A stretch of 64,000 nt of DNA from Rhabdaerophilum calidifontis (GCF_008641065.1 NZ_VTRS01000007.1:1-64000), one strand, 5' to 3'. Counted from the first letter of the stretch, positions 26,836 through 36,488 are shown. Notes: generated from the sequence alone by a model not told the origin. A program made the numbers and translations.

Positions 26836-27870
26836 GTGACGACTGAACTTTCTGGCAGGCGCGTCGCCCTGGTGGGCGGCGCCGGATTCATCGGCCATAA
26901 CCTCGCGCTGCACCTGCACGGGCTCGGCGCCGAGGTGCATGTGGTCGACAGCCTACAGGTGAACAATCTCGGCGCCTTCACGCACGGGCTCGACCAGAAC
27001 CCCAATGCCCGCCTCTACATCGAATTCGCGAACCAGCGGCTCGATCTGCTGCGCCGGGCCGGCATTCCGCTGCATATCGTCGATGCGCGCGATTATCAGC
27101 TCCTGTCCCGGCATCTCTCGGAGATCCAGGCCGATGTCGTCGTGCAGCTGGCGGCGGTGGCGCATGCGAACCGGGCGAACAAGGATCCCTACAGCACCTT
27201 CGACCATTCGATGCGGACCCTCGAGAACGCGCTCGACAGCGTGCGCGAACGCAAGACCCATTTCATCTTCTTCTCGTCCTCGATGGTCTACGGCAATTTC
27301 GGCAATGCCGCCGCGAAGGAAACCAATATCTGCGAGCCGATGGGCATCTACGGCGCGCTGAAGCTCGCCGGCGAGCATCTCGTGAAGGCCTATCAGCAGG
27401 TCTTCGGGGTTCCCTACACGATCATCCGCCCCTCCGCGCTCTATGGCGAGCGCTGCGTGAGCCGGCGGGTTGGGCAGGCCTTCATCGAGAACGCGCTGCG
27501 CGGCAACGCGATCACCGTCAACGGCGACGGCAGCGACCAGCTCGATTTCACCTATATCGGCGATCTCGTGCAGGGCGTCACGCTCTGCATCACGCGGGAG
27601 GCCGCGCGGAACGAGACCTTCAACCTCACCTATGGATCGGCGCGCTCGCTGAACCAGATGGCGGACCTGCTCCGCCAGCGCTTCCCGACGGTCACGGTGA
27701 CCCATCACCCGCGCGATGCGCTGATGCCGGAACGCGGCACGCTCGATATCTCCAAGGCCCGGACCCTGCTGGGCTATGAACCCGCCTTCCCGCTGGAACG
27801 GGGCTACCTGCAGTATATCGACTGGTATCTGGGGCTTGCGAAGGAAGACCCGAAGCTCTTCGGCCACTGA
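26836..27870 (+). CDS. NAD-dependent epimerase/dehydratase (extended SDR)
   Basis: The product is 344 residues starting at GTG. The Rossmann motif is GGAGFIGHNLALHL and the catalytic YxxxK is YGALK. The active-site strand reads FFSSSMVYG, with Ser residues where 4,6-dehydratases usually carry an Asp-Glu or Asp-Lys pair. This makes an epimerase or reductase more likely than a dehydratase. It may convert UDP-GlcNAc or a keto-sugar in the nonulosonic-acid or amidino-sugar route. It precedes an acetyltransferase and a NeuB-like synthase. Confidence 0.8.
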   Translation: MTTELSGRRVALVGGAGFIGHNLALHLHGLGAEVHVVDSLQVNNLGAFTHGLDQNPNARLYIEFANQRLDLLRRAGIPLHIVDARDYQLLSRHLSEIQADVVVQLAAVAHANRANKDPYSTFDHSMRTLENALDSVRERKTHFIFFSSSMVYGNFGNAAAKETNICEPMGIYGALKLAGEHLVKAYQQVFGVPYTIIRPSALYGERCVSRRVGQAFIENALRGNAITVNGDGSDQLDFTYIGDLVQGVTLCITREAARNETFNLTYGSARSLNQMADLLRQRFPTVTVTHHPRDALMPERGTLDISKARTLLGYEPAFPLERGYLQYIDWYLGLAKEDPKLFGH

Positions 27871-27890
27871 GCGGGCGCGGGGATCGGGGC

Positions 27891-28601
27891 ATGAGCGCCG
27901 CATTGACGCCGGACGCCTTTCTCTCGGAGCGGATGGGGCGCCCCGCCTTCACGCTGCACGCCCCGGAGCCGGGCGCGATCGCGGAGATGGCGCTTCCGGC
28001 CGCCCCGGCCTTCGTCACGGCGAAGGTGCCTGCCGCCGACACGCCCCGGCTCTGCGCGCTGCAGGCGCGCGGGTTCCGCGTCGTCGATACCGCATTGACC
28101 TTCGAGGCGCCGGGCCGGGCCGAAACGCCGCCGTCCGGCATCCGGGCCGCGCGGCCCCAGGACCGGGAGGCGGTGACGGACATCGCCCGGAAGGCGTTCC
28201 GCTTCACGCGCTTCCATCTCGATCCGGAGATCGACGACCACGTCGCGGCCCGGATCAAGGCCGATTGGGCCGGCAATTATTTCGCGGGCCGGCGCGGAGA
28301 CGGCATGCTCCTGGCCGAGGGACCGGCCGGCGGGGCCGCCGGATTTCTCCTCTTCCTGCGCGATGCCGAGGCGCGCCTGACCATCGATCTCATCGCCGTG
28401 GCGCCGGATATGGCCGGCCGCGGCCTGGGGCGGGCGCTCGTCGCGGCGGCCTTCGCCGATCGCACCGGCGGGGCGCCGCCATCCGGGCTGCTGGTCGGAA
28501 CCCAGGCCGCCAATACCCCCTCCTGCCGCCTCTACGAGGCGTGCGGCTTCCGCCTGGCCCGCGCGGCCTATGTCCTGCATCATCACGGCCTGCCGGCCTA
28601 A
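27891..28601 (+). CDS. GNAT-family N-acetyltransferase
   Basis: The product is 236 residues. The C-terminal half is a GNAT fold with motif A AVAPDMAGRGLGRALV (acetyl-CoA pyrophosphate loop) and the beta-bulge region VGTQAANTPSCRLYEACGF. The N-terminal half resembles the extra domain of WecD/LegH-like sugar acetyltransferases. It likely acetylates the amino group installed by the DegT-type aminotransferase at 48493, using acetyl-CoA in the cytoplasm. Its position immediately before a NeuB-like gene supports a nonulosonic-acid role. Confidence 0.8.
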   Translation: MSAALTPDAFLSERMGRPAFTLHAPEPGAIAEMALPAAPAFVTAKVPAADTPRLCALQARGFRVVDTALTFEAPGRAETPPSGIRAARPQDREAVTDIARKAFRFTRFHLDPEIDDHVAARIKADWAGNYFAGRRGDGMLLAEGPAGGAAGFLLFLRDAEARLTIDLIAVAPDMAGRGLGRALVAAAFADRTGGAPPSGLLVGTQAANTPSCRLYEACGFRLARAAYVLHHHGLPA

Positions 28602-28620
28602 TCTGTCGAAGGTGATCGCC

Positions 28621-29625
28621 ATGCGCATCGGCCCCGTTGACCTGACGCAGGACGTCCTGGTGATCGCCGAGATCGGCAACAATCACGAGGGGGATGTCGG
28701 GCTCGCGGAAGAGCTTGTCCATCTCGCAGCCGAGGCGGGCGCCCAGGCGGTCAAGTTCCAGTCGATCGAACCGCGGGCGCTGGTCGCGCCGGATCAGCCG
28801 GAGCGCCTCGCCCAGCTCGGGCGCTTCGCGCTCCCGGAGGCGGCGCATCACCGCCTCGCCGAGGCGGCGCGGCGGGCGGGTGTGATGTTCCTTTCGACGC
28901 CGTTCAGCCTCGGCATGGTCGATTTTCTCGCTCCGATCGCGCCGGCGCTGAAGATCGCCTCCGGCGACAACGATTTCCTGCCGCTGCTGGAACGCGCCGC
29001 AGGCACCGGGCTGCCGCTGATCCTCTCGACCGGCATGGCGGATCTGGCGATGGTCGCGCGGTCCAAGGCCGCGATCGAGGCCGTCTGGGCGCGCTCGGGT
29101 GTCGATCCCGGTCTCGTGCTGCTGCATTGCGTCTCCGCCTATCCGACGCCCGTCGGCGAGGCGAATCTCGCCGCCATCCGCACGCTTGCCGCGCTCGGGC
29201 GCCCCGTCGGCTATTCGGATCACACGCTCGGCATCGCCGCCGCGATTCTCGCGGTCGGGCTCGGCGCGCGGGTCATCGAGAAGCATTTCACGCGGTCCAA
29301 GACCCAGTCCGCGTTCCGGGATCACCAGCTTTCCGCGGAGCCGGCGGAGCTGCGCGAGATGGTGGCCCGGATCCGCGAGGCGAACGCGCTGCTGGGCGAC
29401 GGGGTGAAGCGCGCCATGCCCGCCGAGAGCGGGAGCGCGGCGCGCCGGTCGATCGCCGCGTCGCGCGATCTGCCCGCCGGGCATGTCCTGGCCTTCGCCG
29501 ATCTGGCATGGCTGCGCCCCGGCGGCGGCCTGCCGCCGGGCGCCGAGGCCGCCGTGCTCGGCCGCAGGCTGAAGCGGGCGGTTGCGGCCGGCGCGCGGCT
29601 ATCGCCTGCCGATATCGAGGATTGA
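28621..29625 (+). CDS. neuB: NeuB-like nonulosonic acid synthase (copy 1)
   Basis: The product is 334 residues from ATG 28621, which has GAAGGTGA as ribosome-binding site. The TIM-barrel opens VIAEIGNNHEGDVGLAEELV and contains AVKFQ, STPFS, LSTGMA and YSDHTLG, the PEP/metal-binding set of NeuB. A C-terminal SAF antifreeze-like domain begins near residue 275. It condenses a 6-carbon N-acetylated sugar with phosphoenolpyruvate to form a 9-carbon acid such as legionaminic, pseudaminic or neuraminic acid. A diverged second copy is at 53541. Which acid each makes cannot be told here. Confidence 0.85.
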   Translation: MRIGPVDLTQDVLVIAEIGNNHEGDVGLAEELVHLAAEAGAQAVKFQSIEPRALVAPDQPERLAQLGRFALPEAAHHRLAEAARRAGVMFLSTPFSLGMVDFLAPIAPALKIASGDNDFLPLLERAAGTGLPLILSTGMADLAMVARSKAAIEAVWARSGVDPGLVLLHCVSAYPTPVGEANLAAIRTLAALGRPVGYSDHTLGIAAAILAVGLGARVIEKHFTRSKTQSAFRDHQLSAEPAELREMVARIREANALLGDGVKRAMPAESGSAARRSIAASRDLPAGHVLAFADLAWLRPGGGLPPGAEAAVLGRRLKRAVAAGARLSPADIED

Positions 29626-29628
29626 GCG

Positions 29629-31470
29629 ATGTGCGGCATCGCCGGCTATCTCGGTTCCCGGCCGCTGGCGGATGCCCGCCTCGCGGCCTGCCGCGCCGCG
29701 ATGCGCCGGCGCGGGCCGGATGCCGAGGGCACCTTCTCGACCCGGACGCCGGACGGCCGGCACCTCACTCTGCTCCACAGCCGCCTCGCCATCATCGATC
29801 TTGATCCGGCCTCCAACCAGCCGTTCCGGCAGGGCGCGGGCGTGCTGAGCTATAATGGTGAGGTCTACAATTACCTCGAATTGCGCGAGGAGCTGGAACG
29901 GACGGGCGGGCCGGTCGCGACGCGGGGCGATACCGGCATCCTCGCGCGCATCCTCGCGGAGCGCGGCTTCGCCGGCCTCGGCGCCTGCGAGGCGATGTTC
30001 GCCCTCGCCTGGTATGATACCGGAACCGGGGTTCTGACGCTGGCGCGGGACCGGTTCGGCGAGAAGCCGCTCTATGTGCTGCGCGAGGCCGATGGCACGC
30101 TGTTCTTCGGCTCGGAGGCGAAATTCGTCTTCGCGCTGGCCGGCCGGGTTCCCGCCCCGAACCTCCGGCATCTGCGCCGGTTTCTCGTCAACGGCTACAA
30201 GGCGCTCTACAAGACGCGGGACACCTTCTTCGAGGGGCTGGAGGAATTGCCCGCCGGCCATCTCGGGATCTGCCGCCCCGGCGCGGCCTATGTCGAGACG
30301 CCGTGGTGGCGCCCCCGCTTCGGGGATCGGGACGATGCGATGCCCTATGAGGAGGCGGTCGCGGGCGTCCGCAGCCGGCTGATCCGCTCGGTCGCCTTGC
30401 GCCTGCGGGCCGATGTGCCGCTGGCCTTCTGCCTCTCCGGCGGCATCGACAGCAACGCCCTGATCGCCATCGCCCGGCGGGAACTCGGGCAGGATGTCCA
30501 CGGCTTCACCGTCATGAACACCGATGCACGCTACGAGGAGCGCGACATGGTGGAAGCCGCCGTCCGCGAACTTGCGCTGCGGCACACGCCCCTGCCGGTC
30601 GATACCGCGGATTTCCTGCCGAACCTGCGGCGGCTGGTGCGCCAGCACGATGCGCCCGTCTATACGATCACTTATTACGCGCAATGGCTGCTGATGGAGG
30701 CGATCGGCGCCGCGGGCTACAAGGTTTCGGTCAGCGGCACCGGCGCGGACGAGCTGTTCTCCGGCTATTACGACCACCACAACGCCTATCTCGCCGCGAT
30801 GGCGGCCGAAGCGCCGCAGCGCCATGCCGAGGCGCTGGCGCATTGGCGCCGCCATGTCGCCCCCATCGTCCGCAACCCTTTCCTGTCGGATCCCGATTAT
30901 TTCATCGCGCGGCCCGGCGCGCGCGATCACATCTATCTCGACGCGGATGTGTTCTCGGATTTCCTGATCGATCCGTTCGCCGAGCCCTTCATCGAGAGCG
31001 CCTATACGGAACCGCTGCTGCGCAACCGGATGGCCAACGAGCTGTTTGCCGAAAGCGTGCCCGTGATCCTGCACGAGGACGACCTCAACGCAATGTATTT
31101 CTCCATCGAGAACCGCTCGCCCTTTCTCGATATGGCCCTGTTCGACTTCATGCAGCGGGTGCCGACGCGGCATCTCGTCCGCGACGGCCGCGCCAAGGCG
31201 CTGCTGCGGGATGCGGTGCGGGGGCTTGCGCCGGATGTCATCCTCGACAATCCGCGCAAGGTCGGCTTCAACGCGCCGATCCTCGATTATCTCGATACCC
31301 GCGATCCGGCCGTGCGCGCGGAACTGCTGGCGGATTCGCCCGTCTTCGCGCTTCTTCGGCGCGACAGGATCTCGGCGCTGCTCGATGCCGCCGAATTGCC
31401 CAACAGCCGGAGCAAGTTCCTGTTCAACTTCGTCAATGCGAAGATCTTCCTGGAAGAGGTGGCGGCATGA
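29629..31470 (+). CDS. asnB: Glutamine-hydrolysing asparagine synthetase-like amidotransferase (copy 2)
   Basis: The product is 613 residues. It starts MCGIAGYLG with the Cys nucleophile intact, and has MRRRGPDAEG and SYNGEVYNY glutaminase motifs. PP-loop SGGIDSN (about residues 270-276) and SGTGADELFSGYYDHHN belong to the synthetase domain. It overlaps the WbpG-type gene by 4 bases, so its ammonia could serve that enzyme, or it could amidate a carboxylate directly. It differs strongly from copies 1, 3 and 4 in the C-terminal region. Confidence 0.86.
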   Translation: MCGIAGYLGSRPLADARLAACRAAMRRRGPDAEGTFSTRTPDGRHLTLLHSRLAIIDLDPASNQPFRQGAGVLSYNGEVYNYLELREELERTGGPVATRGDTGILARILAERGFAGLGACEAMFALAWYDTGTGVLTLARDRFGEKPLYVLREADGTLFFGSEAKFVFALAGRVPAPNLRHLRRFLVNGYKALYKTRDTFFEGLEELPAGHLGICRPGAAYVETPWWRPRFGDRDDAMPYEEAVAGVRSRLIRSVALRLRADVPLAFCLSGGIDSNALIAIARRELGQDVHGFTVMNTDARYEERDMVEAAVRELALRHTPLPVDTADFLPNLRRLVRQHDAPVYTITYYAQWLLMEAIGAAGYKVSVSGTGADELFSGYYDHHNAYLAAMAAEAPQRHAEALAHWRRHVAPIVRNPFLSDPDYFIARPGARDHIYLDADVFSDFLIDPFAEPFIESAYTEPLLRNRMANELFAESVPVILHEDDLNAMYFSIENRSPFLDMALFDFMQRVPTRHLVRDGRAKALLRDAVRGLAPDVILDNPRKVGFNAPILDYLDTRDPAVRAELLADSPVFALLRRDRISALLDAAELPNSRSKFLFNFVNAKIFLEEVAA

Positions 31471-32591
31471 TCTGGTGCCGTTCCTGCGTGCTGCCGGATA
31501 CGCGGCCCAATCTACGCATCGCGGAGGATGGCGTATGCAATGCCTGCCGCGCGCATGGCACCAAGCGCCGGATCGATTGGGCGGCGCGCCGGCGCCAGCT
31601 CGAGGCCGTCGCGGCCTCCGCGCGGCAGGCCTCGGCGGGCGGTTATGATTGCGTGATCCCGGTCTCGGGCGGGAAGGACAGCACCTGGCAGGTCGTCAAA
31701 TGCCTGGAACTGGGCCTGAAGCCGCTGGCGGTGACGTGGCGCCCTCCAGGGCGCACGGCGATCGGCCAGCGCAATCTCGACAACCTGATCCGCCTCGGCG
31801 TCGACCATGTCGATTGGTCGATCGCGCCGGATGTCGAGGCGCGCTTCATGCTCGCCGCGTTCGAGCGCCACGGATCGACCGCGATTCCGATGCATCTTGC
31901 GCTGTTCAGCATTCCGCTGACCATCGCGGTCCGCTTCCGCATCCCGCTGGTTGTCTGGGGCGAGAACTCGGCCTTCGAATATGGCAGCCGCGACGAGGCG
32001 GATACCGGGTTCCGGCTGGATGCCGCCTGGCTGCGCACCTACGGCGTCACCCAGGGCACGGTGGCGCGGGACTGGCTGTCGGATCAATTGTCCGCCAAGG
32101 ACCTGATCCCCTATTCCGCGCCGAGCGAGGCCGAACTCGACGCGGCCGGGGTGCGGGCGGTCTTCCTCGGCTATTATCTCGAATGGGACCCGGAAGAGAC
32201 CCGGCGCGTCGCCATGGCCCACGGCTTCTCCTCCGATGCCGCCGGGCCGCGCACGGGCTATTACGATTTCGCCGATATCGACGACGATTTCATCTCGCTG
32301 CATCATTGGATGAAATGGTACAAGTTCGGCTTCACGCGGCTTTTCGACAATCTGTCGCTGGAGATCCGCAACGGCAGGATGACGCGCGAGGCGGCGATCG
32401 CGGTGATCCGCGCCACCGGCGACCAGACCCCGCATGCGGATATCGACCGGTTCTGCGCGTTCGCGGGCATCGACCGCGCCCGCTTCCTCGCCATCGCGGA
32501 GACCTTCCGCAACCCCGCGATCTGGCAGCGGCGCGCGGATGGCCGCTGGCATATTCCGGACTTCCTTCTGCCGGACTGGACCTGGACATGA
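31467..32591 (+). CDS. N-acetyl sugar amidotransferase, WbpG/PseA-like (copy 1)
   Basis: The product is 374 residues. Two Cys pairs near the N-terminus (CRSC and CNAC) form a probable zinc site, and the PP-loop PVSGGKDST marks an ATP-pyrophosphatase. The family converts an N-acetyl group on a sugar to an acetamidino group using ammonia; WbpG acts with HisH and HisF in Pseudomonas. Here the immediate upstream partner is an AsnB-like protein instead. A second WbpG-type domain lies in the fusion protein at 43520, so two amidination steps are possible. Confidence 0.85.
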   Translation: MIWCRSCVLPDTRPNLRIAEDGVCNACRAHGTKRRIDWAARRRQLEAVAASARQASAGGYDCVIPVSGGKDSTWQVVKCLELGLKPLAVTWRPPGRTAIGQRNLDNLIRLGVDHVDWSIAPDVEARFMLAAFERHGSTAIPMHLALFSIPLTIAVRFRIPLVVWGENSAFEYGSRDEADTGFRLDAAWLRTYGVTQGTVARDWLSDQLSAKDLIPYSAPSEAELDAAGVRAVFLGYYLEWDPEETRRVAMAHGFSSDAAGPRTGYYDFADIDDDFISLHHWMKWYKFGFTRLFDNLSLEIRNGRMTREAAIAVIRATGDQTPHADIDRFCAFAGIDRARFLAIAETFRNPAIWQRRADGRWHIPDFLLPDWTWT

Positions 32592-33436
32592 CGCGCGCGC
32601 TGGCGCCCTCGATCGAATGTCCCTGCGCCGGCGCGCATCGGACCGAGGCCTATGCGTATGATCGGCCGCCCATGGGCGAGACCCGCTTCGATCTCGGTGC
32701 CACGGCCTATCGGCGCAGCTATGCCCGATGCGGCCTCTGCGGGCACTGGTTCGGCGCGCATGATCTCGATCTCTCCGCCCTCTATGCTGCGGATTATGTG
32801 GACAAGACCTATGGCGGGTCGGCCGGCATGGCGGCGCGTTTCGCCAGGATCCTCGCCCTGCCGCCGGAGCGCTCCGACAATGCCGGCCGCGTCGCGCGGC
32901 TTTCGGCCCTGGCCGACGCCCTGCTGCCGCCCGCCATGCCGCGCCGGCTGCTCGATATCGGCGCCGGGCTCGGGGTGTTCCCCGCGGGCATGGCCGCGAA
33001 GGGATGGGCGGTTCTCGCCGTGGAGCCGGATCCGCGCACGGTTGTCCATCTCCGCGAGGTCGTCGGCGTCGAGGCGCTGGAACAGCCGATCGAGGCGCTT
33101 TCGCGCGAGGAGATCGGCGGCTTTGCGCTGGTGAGCTTCAACAAGGTCCTCGAACATGTGGAGGAACCGGCCGCCATGCTGCGCCATGCCGGGCGCCTGC
33201 TCCTGCCCGGCGGGCTGGTCTATGTCGAGGTTCCCGATGGCGAGGCGGCGTCCGGGGATCCGGACGGCCCCGCCCGCGAGGAATTCTTCATCGAGCACCA
33301 CCATGTCTTTTCCCCGGCATCGCTGGCGATTCTGGTGGCCCGCGCGGGTTTCGTGCTGCGGCGCCTCGAGGCGTTGCGCGAACCGAGCGGCAAATACACC
33401 GTCTGGGCCGTGGCGGAGACGAGGGAGGCACCATGA
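32588..33436 (+). CDS. Class I SAM-dependent methyltransferase with N-terminal zinc ribbon
   Basis: The product is 282 residues. A Cys pair (CPC) and CGLC in the N-terminal 60 residues suggest a zinc ribbon. Motif I is LLDIGAGLGVFPAGM and motif IV is NKVLEHVEEPAAML. A segment ALPPERSDNAGRV is shared almost exactly with the methyltransferase at 54541, so the two are paralogs. The start overlaps the WbpG-type stop (ATGA). It probably methylates the sugar modified by that enzyme (inference). Confidence 0.8.
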   Translation: MTRALAPSIECPCAGAHRTEAYAYDRPPMGETRFDLGATAYRRSYARCGLCGHWFGAHDLDLSALYAADYVDKTYGGSAGMAARFARILALPPERSDNAGRVARLSALADALLPPAMPRRLLDIGAGLGVFPAGMAAKGWAVLAVEPDPRTVVHLREVVGVEALEQPIEALSREEIGGFALVSFNKVLEHVEEPAAMLRHAGRLLLPGGLVYVEVPDGEAASGDPDGPAREEFFIEHHHVFSPASLAILVARAGFVLRRLEALREPSGKYTVWAVAETREAP

Positions 33437-34560
33437 GCGGGGGCATGCGCGGCGCAGGCGTCTGGCGGCGCGAGGCGCCGGTGGAACGCGTGGCGGTAGC
33501 GATGGAACGCTGGACACCGCCCGCGGGGCGCGGCGGGCCGTTCGAGATCGAGGTGCGGACCGGAAAGCCCCTCGACGTCCTTGCCTTCAAGGGCACCGAT
33601 CTCGGCGAGGTCCGGGATTACGCCGCCTTCCTCAAGCGCTCGGCACAAGCGCTCTATGGCGAGGAGGCCGAACTCGAGACGCTCGCATCCTGCCCCGCCT
33701 GCGACGCGGCACAGCCCGTTCTCGAGGAGGCGTTCCGCGTCTTCGGCGTGGCCTATCACCAATGCCCGGCCTGCGGGCACGGATTCGTCGGCCGGCGCCC
33801 CTCCGCCGCCGCCTTCGCGCGCCATTTCGCCGCCTCCGACGACCATGCCGCGATCTATACCGACAGCGAGGCGGCGGAGCGCCGGATCGCGCGCATCGTT
33901 GCGCCGAAGCTCGATTGGGTTCTCGATCTCTTCCGCCGCCATCTCGGCCGTGCCCCCGCGACCGCGCTCGATATCGGGGCGGGCGGCGGGCATTTCGTCG
34001 CCGCGGCGCGGCGTGCCGGGATCGGCTGCGACGGGTTCGAACTGGCCGAGGGCTCGCGCCGCTTCGCGCGCGAAACGTTCGGAATCGCGCTCGACAATGC
34101 GGATTTCCGCGCGGCGCCCGCGCAGCCGGTCGATCTCGTGACCTTCTGGGGGCTGCTCGAATACATCCCCGCGCCGCGGCAATTCCTGCGCGCCGCCCGC
34201 GCCCGGCTCCAGCCGGGGAGGGGCATGCTCGTGGTGGAGGTTCCGCGCTTGGAGGCCGCCGGAACCCTGGCCCAGATCGCCCATCCCGAGGGCGTCGCCC
34301 GGCATATGGACCCCAGTTCGCATATCAATTGCTTTTCCGATTCCGGCCTGTTCTCGGCGCTGGTCGATACGGGCTTCCGCCCTGTCGCGGCCTGGTATTT
34401 CGGCATGGATGCCTACGAGCTGCTCGTCCAATGCGCGCTCGTGGCCGGCGAGGATGCGCTCGTCGCGCGCCTCGCGCATGCGATTCCGCTGCTCCAGGCC
34501 GGCTTCGATCACGGCCGGCTCTGCGACGACATCATCGTCGCGGCCGTGCCGGTGGAATGA
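33433..34560 (+). CDS. Class I SAM-dependent methyltransferase with zinc ribbon
   Basis: The product is 375 residues, starting at ATG 33433, which overlaps the previous stop. About 90 residues precede a zinc ribbon (CPAC and CPACGHGFVG), then motif I ALDIGAGGGHFVAAA and FWGLLEYIPAPRQFL. The C-terminal region contains SSHINCFSDSGL, a pattern shared by Methyltransf_23-type enzymes of surface-glycan loci. The gene is followed by a sulfotransferase whose start overlaps its stop. Bases 33492-33501 happen to match the ops core but lie inside this coding region. Confidence 0.78.
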   Translation: MSGGMRGAGVWRREAPVERVAVAMERWTPPAGRGGPFEIEVRTGKPLDVLAFKGTDLGEVRDYAAFLKRSAQALYGEEAELETLASCPACDAAQPVLEEAFRVFGVAYHQCPACGHGFVGRRPSAAAFARHFAASDDHAAIYTDSEAAERRIARIVAPKLDWVLDLFRRHLGRAPATALDIGAGGGHFVAAARRAGIGCDGFELAEGSRRFARETFGIALDNADFRAAPAQPVDLVTFWGLLEYIPAPRQFLRAARARLQPGRGMLVVEVPRLEAAGTLAQIAHPEGVARHMDPSSHINCFSDSGLFSALVDTGFRPVAAWYFGMDAYELLVQCALVAGEDALVARLAHAIPLLQAGFDHGRLCDDIIVAAVPVE

Positions 34561-35741
34561 GCCTCATGGCCCCGCATCCGCTTTTCGTCTTCGGCGTCGC
34601 CCGCGGCGGCACCAACCTGATCGCGCGGGTGCTCGCGGCGCATTCCGCCGTGGCGATCGGGATGGATCCGCTCATGCCGCTGTTCCGGTTCTGGCGCGAT
34701 GCCGTCATGGCGGAGGCGCGGGCCGGGCTCCTCCGGGAGCGGCCCGCGGGCGAGCCGTTCCAGGATTTCTATTTCGACGCCGATGGTCCGGCGATGCTGG
34801 CGGCGATGCTGGCGGCGCGGACGGATATCGCGATCCCGCCCGATCGTCTCGCGCCGCTCAGGGAGGCGCTCGCCGCTCGGGCGGCGCTCGAGAGCCCCGA
34901 TCTCGCGCGGCATCTCGTCCGCGTGGACGGCAGCGATGTCGCGGCGCTGATCGGCGCCGTGCTGGGCGCGGTCGCGGCCGAGGCGCGCGAGGCGGGGCGG
35001 GGGCCGCTCGCCTGGCTCGGCTGCAAGGAGGTCTGGACCGTCGATTTCCTGCCGGCGCTGGCCCGCGCCTTCCCCGATGCCCGCTTCGTCATCGTCCTGC
35101 GCGATCCGCGCGCGGTGCTCGCAAGCCTCATCGCCATGGCGGCCGGCGATCCGAGCCAGCACGCCCATGGCGTGAGCTATCTCCGGCACTGGCGCAAGCT
35201 GGTCGCGCTGGTCGCGCTGTTCCAGGCGCGACCGGATCTCGCGCCGCGCCTCACGGTGGCGCGTTTCGAGACCATGTGCCATGCCGCCGAGACCGAAGCC
35301 GGCCGGCTCGGCGCGTTTCTCGGCCTGCCTTTCGAGGCGGCGATGCTGCATCCCGGCGGGGAGAACGGCTGGCAGGGCAACAGCTCCTTCGGCGCGATCG
35401 GCACCGGCATTTCGCCTGCGGCCGCCGAGGGCTGGCGCCGGCGCATCGCTCCGGCGGATCATGCGCTCGCCGAATTCCTCTGCGCCCCGGAAATGGCGGC
35501 GGCCGGCTATGAGCCGGACGCTGTGCTGCCCGAACCGACCGATGCCGTGCTCCGCCGCATGCTCGATTTCCATGACGATCCGGGCAGCTGGCGCAGCGAT
35601 AGCGGCGACCCCTTCGCCGATCTCGCCTGGGAAGCGCTCAGGCACCGGCTTTGGCGCGCCCCCCCCTCTCTCCCCGAAACAGGGACCCTCATGGCGCGGT
35701 GTTTCTTGAACCCTGACGTTCTCCAGCAGCGAGCAGAATGA
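34557..35741 (+). CDS. Sulfotransferase family protein
   Basis: The product is 394 residues. FVFGVARGGTNLIARVL near the N-terminus is the 5'-phosphosulfate loop (GxxRxGT variant). ARFVIVLRDPRAVLASL-type sequence, FVIVLRDPRAVLAS here, is the 3'-phosphate-binding strand with the conserved Arg-Asp. It would transfer sulfate from PAPS to a sugar hydroxyl. CysD and CysNC, which make PAPS, are encoded two genes downstream in the same operon, supporting the assignment. No signal peptide is visible, so action on a cytoplasmic lipid-linked or nucleotide-linked intermediate is likely. Confidence 0.8.
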   Translation: MSLMAPHPLFVFGVARGGTNLIARVLAAHSAVAIGMDPLMPLFRFWRDAVMAEARAGLLRERPAGEPFQDFYFDADGPAMLAAMLAARTDIAIPPDRLAPLREALAARAALESPDLARHLVRVDGSDVAALIGAVLGAVAAEAREAGRGPLAWLGCKEVWTVDFLPALARAFPDARFVIVLRDPRAVLASLIAMAAGDPSQHAHGVSYLRHWRKLVALVALFQARPDLAPRLTVARFETMCHAAETEAGRLGAFLGLPFEAAMLHPGGENGWQGNSSFGAIGTGISPAAAEGWRRRIAPADHALAEFLCAPEMAAAGYEPDAVLPEPTDAVLRRMLDFHDDPGSWRSDSGDPFADLAWEALRHRLWRAPPSLPETGTLMARCFLNPDVLQQRAE

Positions 35742-36481
35742 TGAGCAGCAAATTCAGTTATGAGGAATATGTCGGGGATCAGAAATTCCTCAAGGAATAC
35801 AATGCGTATCAGGAGAAATATGCAAAAGACATTCGCCAGAGCGACAAGAAGATAATTGATATCATCATCAGAGGAATTCGCGGCTCGGAAGTCGTGCTCG
35901 ATATCGGCTGCTCGACCGGGAATCTCCTGAAGCATCTGCGCGGTGCCCTGCCGGCCGGAATCACCCTTGTCGGGGGTGATCTGGCCGAATCGTCGCTGGA
36001 ACTGGCCCGCGCCAATCCCGATCTCGCGGGAGTTGCGTTCGAAGCCATGGATATCATGGAGCTTCGGGCGGCGGCCTATGACGTGATCGTCGTCAACGCG
36101 GTGCTCTACATGATGACCGAGGCCCAATACGACATGGCCCTGGCATCCCTTCACCGCGCCCTCCGGCCGGGCGGGCGGGTGGTCATTTATGATTTCGCGC
36201 ATCCGTTCCAGCAGGAGCTTGAGATCATCGAGACCTCGGACAGCCATCCGCAGGGGCTGCGCCTCTGCTTCCGTTCGGAAAAGCGGATCGCGGCGGCCTT
36301 TGCCGCGGCAGGCTTCGCGAGCTGGGAATTCCAGCCTTTCGAACTGCCGATCGACCTGCCCAGGCAGCCCTATCCCAACGACCTCATCACCTATACCCGC
36401 AAGGACGAGCACGGCGCGCGGATGATGTTCCGGGGCACGCTGTTCCAGCCCTGGTGCCACATGATCGCGCGGAAGGCCTGA
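35738..36481 (+). CDS. Class I SAM-dependent methyltransferase
   Basis: The product is 247 residues. Motif I is [15 protein letters not shown], and [13 protein letters not shown] with [12 protein letters not shown] are motifs IV-VI. The first 45 residues are Lys/Tyr/Asp-rich and their codons are much more AT-rich than the flanking genes, hinting at a different origin. It overlaps the sulfotransferase by 4 bases and precedes cysD. It could methylate the same sugar that is sulfated, but this is only positional inference. Confidence 0.8.
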   Translation: MMSSKFSYEEYVGDQKFLKEYNAYQEKYAKDIRQSDKKIIDIIIRGIRGSEVVLDIGCSTGNLLKHLRGALPAGITLVGGDLAESSLELARANPDLAGVAFEAMDIMELRAAAYDVIVVNAVLYMMTEAQYDMALASLHRALRPGGRVVIYDFAHPFQQELEIIETSDSHPQGLRLCFRSEKRIAAAFAAAGFASWEFQPFELPIDLPRQPYPNDLITYTRKDEHGARMMFRGTLFQPWCHMIARKA

Positions 36482-36488
36482 CGGGGCG

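Noticed and set aside
33492-33501. GGCGGTAGCG, matching 10 bases of ops, on the plus strand
   Set aside because: It lies inside a coding region in the middle of the operon and lacks the final TG of the element, so it is more likely codon-driven coincidence.
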